Part shown: piece after piece, positions 7,247 to 10,009 of the stretch | Layout: every line of letters begins with the position of its first letter | Numbering within the stretch: the stretch's first letter is position 1 | Assembly (NCBI GenBank): GCA_009701105.1 | Contig: WLKU01000043.1 | Span: 1-10,009, forward strand | Length of the DNA stretch: 10,009 bases | Direction of reading: 5' to 3' | DNA from: Actinomycetota bacterium | GTDB lineage: Bacteria > Actinomycetota > Acidimicrobiia > Acidimicrobiales > Ilumatobacteraceae | The notes under the pieces: generated by a model | What the model was told of the DNA's origin: nothing | Database searches by the model: none | The model's input: only the letters and a program-made list of their open reading frames with translations | Position numbers and translations under genes: made by a program

Positions 7247-8499
7247 TGTCGCGCACAACAGAACGTTTGCCGTCTAACTATTGGCGCCAATTTTTTGCAA
7301 CTTCTATCTCAAATGTGGGTGACGGAATGGAGCATGCTGCGGCTCCGCTACTAGCACTCTCTCTCACAAATGATCCCCGCCTGATCGCGGGTGTCTCGTT
7401 TGCTACAGGATTACCTTGGTTGGTGCTCACACTTCCTGCGGGTGTTTACATTGACAGGTTTAATCGAAAGCACCTGATGGTCGCCGTGAATGCAATACGA
7501 ACAGTGCTGTATTCAATCATTGCCTACAGCGCTTGGCAAGGTTCACTCACCATCTGGTCATTTATGATCATTCTGCTTGGGGTTGGTTGCTGTGAGGTAA
7601 TTTTTGACATGTCAGCACAGGCATTTTTGCCCGCCATAGTTCCCCCTGAATTGCTTGAGAAAGCAAACGGTCGCCTCTACACAGCAGAAGTAATTGCTAA
7701 TAGCTTCGTCGGACTTCCACTTGGTGCTTGGGCATTTGTTGCCGCAGTTGGTGTTCCATTTGGAGCCAACGCGGCATCATTTGCCCTGGCTGCAGTGCTG
7801 GTTTCGACAATTAAGTTGCCCTCAACAGGTCATCCGGCTGCACCGATGCAACGACAATCTTTCAAAGCCGACTTGGTTGAAGGAATCAAATGGCTATGGG
7901 CAAACAAGCTCATTCGCACACTTGCAATCATGCTCGGTATCACCAACATGGCAACGATGTTTGGCGATGCAATTTTTGTTAAATACGCGGCCGACGAACT
8001 CGGCGTAACCGGTCGGGGTTATGGATTGCTTCTGTCGCTGATGGCCATCGGTTCAATAGTTGGCGGGTTCGTTGGAGACCGCATCGCCAAGCGTCTAGGT
8101 GCTCCACTTGCGATGGTCGCATCGTTCGCTGTGTTCAGCACAGTTGGTCTTGTTTACTACTTCATGCCGCACATTTGGTCTGTGGCAATTGCCGTTTCAG
8201 TTATGGGGCTCGCAGGAACCACGTGGAATATTGTTACCGTTTCACTTCGTCAGCGAATTATCCCAGCAGAGCTTTTTGGACGCGTAAACAGCGTCTATCG
8301 ACTCATAGGAACTGGATCAATCTCCCTTGGCGCACTGATTGGTGGGCAAATTGCTTACAGCAGTGGGCTACGTTCACCATATCTTGCATCAGTTTTCGTA
8401 GGTTGTATTGCCCTCGCCATAGGAGGACCAATTCTTTATCGTTTGGCGAGCAACTACATACCGCCGGAAGATACCCCTGCGCCACCGTCGATCAAATAA
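7246..8499 (+). CDS. MFS transporter (MFS_3 / EntS-like)
   Basis: 417-aa major facilitator transporter of the MFS_3 (enterobactin exporter EntS-like) group, a 12-helix inner-membrane protein. Visible are an N-terminal FFATSISNVGDG segment, motif A between helices 2 and 3 (AGVYIDRFNRKHL, 65-77), the PPELLEKANGRL...SFVGLPLGAWAF loop and helix at 133-164, a mid-protein cytoplasmic loop with charged residues at about 190-225, and the second-half signature RQRIIPAELFGRVNSVYRLIGTG at 335-357. The substrate cannot be told from the sequence. Its ATG overlaps the menE stop by one base with no Shine-Dalgarno, so translation probably follows menE, but a role in quinone metabolism is not implied by the family. 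The last 14 codons (YIPPEDTPAPPSIK) form a Pro-rich hydrophilic tail past the last helix and lie wholly over the SDR gene on the other strand (46-bp overlap). Confidence 0.88.
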   Translation: MSRTTERLPSNYWRQFFATSISNVGDGMEHAAAPLLALSLTNDPRLIAGVSFATGLPWLVLTLPAGVYIDRFNRKHLMVAVNAIRTVLYSIIAYSAWQGSLTIWSFMIILLGVGCCEVIFDMSAQAFLPAIVPPELLEKANGRLYTAEVIANSFVGLPLGAWAFVAAVGVPFGANAASFALAAVLVSTIKLPSTGHPAAPMQRQSFKADLVEGIKWLWANKLIRTLAIMLGITNMATMFGDAIFVKYAADELGVTGRGYGLLLSLMAIGSIVGGFVGDRIAKRLGAPLAMVASFAVFSTVGLVYYFMPHIWSVAIAVSVMGLAGTTWNIVTVSLRQRIIPAELFGRVNSVYRLIGTGSISLGALIGGQIAYSSGLRSPYLASVFVGCIALAIGGPILYRLASNYIPPEDTPAPPSIK

Positions 8500-9203
8500 G
8501 TTTCGCCGGTCATCCAACTTGCAAGATCCGATGCCAAAAAGGTCGCAAGGTTTGCAATGTCTTGAGGCACTCCTAGTCGCTTTGTGGGCAGACGCTTGGC
8601 AAGCGCATCGCCATAATTGTCAACCAACATCTGCGCAAAGTCAGTTTGCACTAATCCTGGCGCGATACCAACAACCCGAGTGAGGCCAAGTTCGCCAGCG
8701 AGTTGCTTTGTCAAATGGATAAGCGCTGCCTTTGTCAGGTTGTACACACCGAGGTTTCCTTCGGCACGCAACCCCCCAACAGATGCAATGTTGATGATAA
8801 CTCCAGGGTGATCAATCATCCATGCTTCCCAAACTGCCTGACACCAAAACAATGGTCCACGCAGGTTGACCTGAAATGTTTTGTCATACCGTGCGGGATC
8901 AATGCCCAATGTTGGGCCTGCATACGGATTAGTTGCTGCATTATTAACAAAGATGTCGATCTTGCCAAACTTTTTGATCGTCGCTGCAACACATGCCTGC
9001 GCTGTTTCAATGTCGCCTGCGTTGCCAGCAAAAATTGCTGTGTCTCCACCGATCTCATCGGCAGCCGCTCGGAGTGCGTCTTCCTTGCGCGACATCAGCA
9101 TCACTTTGGCGCCAGCCTCTACATACGACTTGGCTATTGCTTTGCCAATACCGCGCGACGCACCCGTAACCAGCGCAACTTTGCCTTCTAGTGATATTTC
9201 CAT
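8454..9203 (-). CDS. Short-chain dehydrogenase/reductase (classical SDR)
   Basis: 249-aa NAD(P)-dependent oxidoreductase of the classical SDR family, FabG/glucose-dehydrogenase-like; substrate unknown. From the ATG at 9203: cofactor motif TGASRGIG at 13-20, NNAA at 87-90, Asn113 in FQVNLRG, catalytic Ser141 in INIASVGG, Tyr154 and Lys158 in VYNLTKAA, then IAPGLVQTDFA, and the closing YLIDGG near 236-241. The usual Asn in the RVN-x-IAPG segment is Val here (TRVVGIAPG), not a catalytic position. Two starts are possible: ATG at 9224, overlapping the upstream gene's stop as ATGA and adding 7 residues, or ATG at 9203, which gives the family-like MEISLEGKVALVTG opening and has TATTGT 7 nt upstream. 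I prefer 9203. The C-terminal 14 codons overlap the MFS gene on the opposite strand. Confidence 0.88.
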   Translation of the reverse strand: MEISLEGKVALVTGASRGIGKAIAKSYVEAGAKVMLMSRKEDALRAAADEIGGDTAIFAGNAGDIETAQACVAATIKKFGKIDIFVNNAATNPYAGPTLGIDPARYDKTFQVNLRGPLFWCQAVWEAWMIDHPGVIINIASVGGLRAEGNLGVYNLTKAALIHLTKQLAGELGLTRVVGIAPGLVQTDFAQMLVDNYGDALAKRLPTKRLGVPQDIANLATFLASDLASWMTGETYLIDGGAGVSSGGM

Positions 9204-9210
9204 GACGGCG

Positions 9211-9216
9211 ACAATA
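9211..9216 (-). promoter_or_regulatory. Putative leaderless -10 box for the SDR gene
   Basis: On the minus strand TATTGT (9216 down to 9211) ends 7 nt before the ATG at 9203, the same geometry as at menG, the DsbA-fold gene and menE. It lies just past the stop of the upstream CBS/CorC gene. No good -35 element is seen. It would give the SDR gene its own transcript in addition to read-through. Confidence 0.4.
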
Positions 9217-9220
9217 GCCG

Positions 9221-10009
9221 TCATTCAGTAATTGTGCTGACCCGCACCTTCTGCACTCGTCGTCCGTCCAACTCTTCGGTCGAAAACTTCCATCCCTGGT
9301 GCTCGACTGAGTCTCCTACAGCAGGCACACGTCCGAGCATTCCGAAGATAAAACCGCCAATTGTGTCGTATTCCGTTTCAGGGATATTCGTGGAGATCTC
9401 ATCGTTCAAGCGACCAATTGACATCGATCCGTCTACAAGCAAGTCGCCATTGGGCAACAACCTCAACGAATCGTCCTCTTCGTCGTGTTCATCCACAATC
9501 TCGCCCACTAGTTCTTCCAAACAGTCTTCCAATGTTGCAAGCCCGGTCACGGTGCCATATTCGTCGGCGACGATCACCATGTGAAACTTCTTCGCTTGCA
9601 TTCCGCGCATCAAGTCTGCAACAAGTTTTGTCTCTGGCACCACCTCGACTGTGCGCACCAAATCGCGCAAAATATTCGTCCCTTTGCCCGAACGCTCTGC
9701 TATCACCAAATCTTTTACATACACAATGCCAACAACATCATCCACGTCATCGTCGTCTTTTCTAAACACCGGCAGACGACTAAATCCTTCAACAACCGCC
9801 TTGTCAAGTGCCGCAGTCACGGTCATATCGTCGTCGAGAAACACCACGTCATGTCGTGGCACCATGATTTCGCGCACCATCGTGTCGCCAAACTCAATAA
9901 CAGATTCAATGAGCTCGCGCTCTTCGTGCTCGATCACACTGTCATGAGCGGCTGCCTCAACAATCCCCAAAAATTCCTGCTCGCCGATGAATGGTCCTTG
10001 TGCAAGACC
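9221..10009 (-). CDS. CBS-pair/CorC-domain transporter-associated protein (HlyC/CorC family), 5' end outside window
   Basis: C-terminal part (about 262 codons) of a HlyC/CorC-family protein, usually an N-terminal CNNM membrane domain followed by a CBS pair and a CorC domain; members have been linked to Mg2+/Co2+ efflux. Here the frame runs open to the window edge. Visible are the linker helix HEERELIESVIEFGDT, CBS1 starting VREIMVPRHDVVF with SRLPVFRK and an Asp-rich loop (DDDDVDD), CBS2 with KKFHMVIVADEYGTVTGLATLEDCLEELVGEI, and the CorC_HlyC domain (DLLVDGSMSIGRLN...YDTIGGFIFGMLGRVP...VQKVRV). A TTG at 9970 could be read as a start, but the codons upstream of it (FIGEQEFLGIVEAA) continue the conserved linker, so the gene is cut by the edge. 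Whether a CNNM domain is present cannot be seen. The stop overlaps an ATG of the SDR gene (ATGA). Confidence 0.88.
   Translation of the reverse strand, partial: GLAQGPFIGEQEFLGIVEAAAHDSVIEHEERELIESVIEFGDTMVREIMVPRHDVVFLDDDMTVTAALDKAVVEGFSRLPVFRKDDDDVDDVVGIVYVKDLVIAERSGKGTNILRDLVRTVEVVPETKLVADLMRGMQAKKFHMVIVADEYGTVTGLATLEDCLEELVGEIVDEHDEEDDSLRLLPNGDLLVDGSMSIGRLNDEISTNIPETEYDTIGGFIFGMLGRVPAVGDSVEHQGWKFSTEELDGRRVQKVRVSTITE

Noticed and set aside
771..9203. Catechol siderophore locus (isochorismate synthase, AMP ligase, EntS-like MFS and an SDR resembling EntC/E/S/A)
   Set aside because: MenD, MenH, MenA and MenG are present, the ligase is the short MenE form, no isochorismatase or NRPS is seen, and the SDR lies in a separate opposite-strand unit.
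9968..9970. TTG start for the CBS/CorC protein
   Set aside because: Codons upstream to the window edge continue the conserved linker into the CBS pair, so the gene is incomplete, not short.
1..10009. tRNA/rRNA genes, CRISPR arrays, insertion sequences, phage or defence genes, long repeats
   Set aside because: None recognisable; nearly all bases are accounted for by the ten ordinary metabolic and transport genes.

Overview
The window looks like a piece of a compact actinobacterial chromosome, most likely from class Acidimicrobiia (Ilumatobacter-like or related freshwater/marine lineages). This is inferred from the character of the MenG and MenF proteins, the short actinobacterial form of MenE, and a run of start codons placed 6-7 nt after a TAnnnT box with no Shine-Dalgarno, a leaderless pattern common in Actinobacteria. 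G+C is only about half when a few lines are counted, moderate for the phylum and in keeping with a small-genome aquatic member. No 16S or other taxonomic marker is present, so the assignment is tentative.

Most of the window (67-7246) is a menaquinone (vitamin K2) biosynthesis locus. It is split into short, alternately oriented units: menG-menF (+) meets menD (-) tail to tail; a DsbA/FrnE-fold protein and menH (+) meet menA (-) tail to tail; menE (+) is followed by an MFS transporter. In pathway order the window encodes chorismate to isochorismate (MenF), isochorismate to SEPHCHC (MenD), SEPHCHC to SHCHC (MenH), OSB to OSB-CoA (MenE), DHNA prenylation (MenA) and the final C-methylation of demethylmenaquinone (MenG). 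The steps between (MenC, MenB and the DHNA-CoA thioesterase) are absent and must lie outside the window or be replaced.

The right end (8454-10009) holds a minus-strand pair: a CBS-pair/CorC transporter-associated protein, cut by the window edge, followed by a classical short-chain dehydrogenase. Its last 46 bp overlap the end of the MFS gene on the other strand.

The window is almost fully coding. The only intergenic spaces are about 66 bp at the left edge, 2 bp (menG/menF), 19 bp (menD/frnE-like) and 68 bp (menA/menE). All three convergent pairs overlap at their 3' ends (14, 4 and 46 bp), and same-strand neighbours abut or overlap by 1-4 bp. There are no RNA genes, mobile elements, CRISPR arrays or convincing terminators. 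I do not see a novel system; the most interesting signals are the repeated leaderless-promoter geometry, the convergent tail overlaps, and the DsbA-fold gene coupled to menH.
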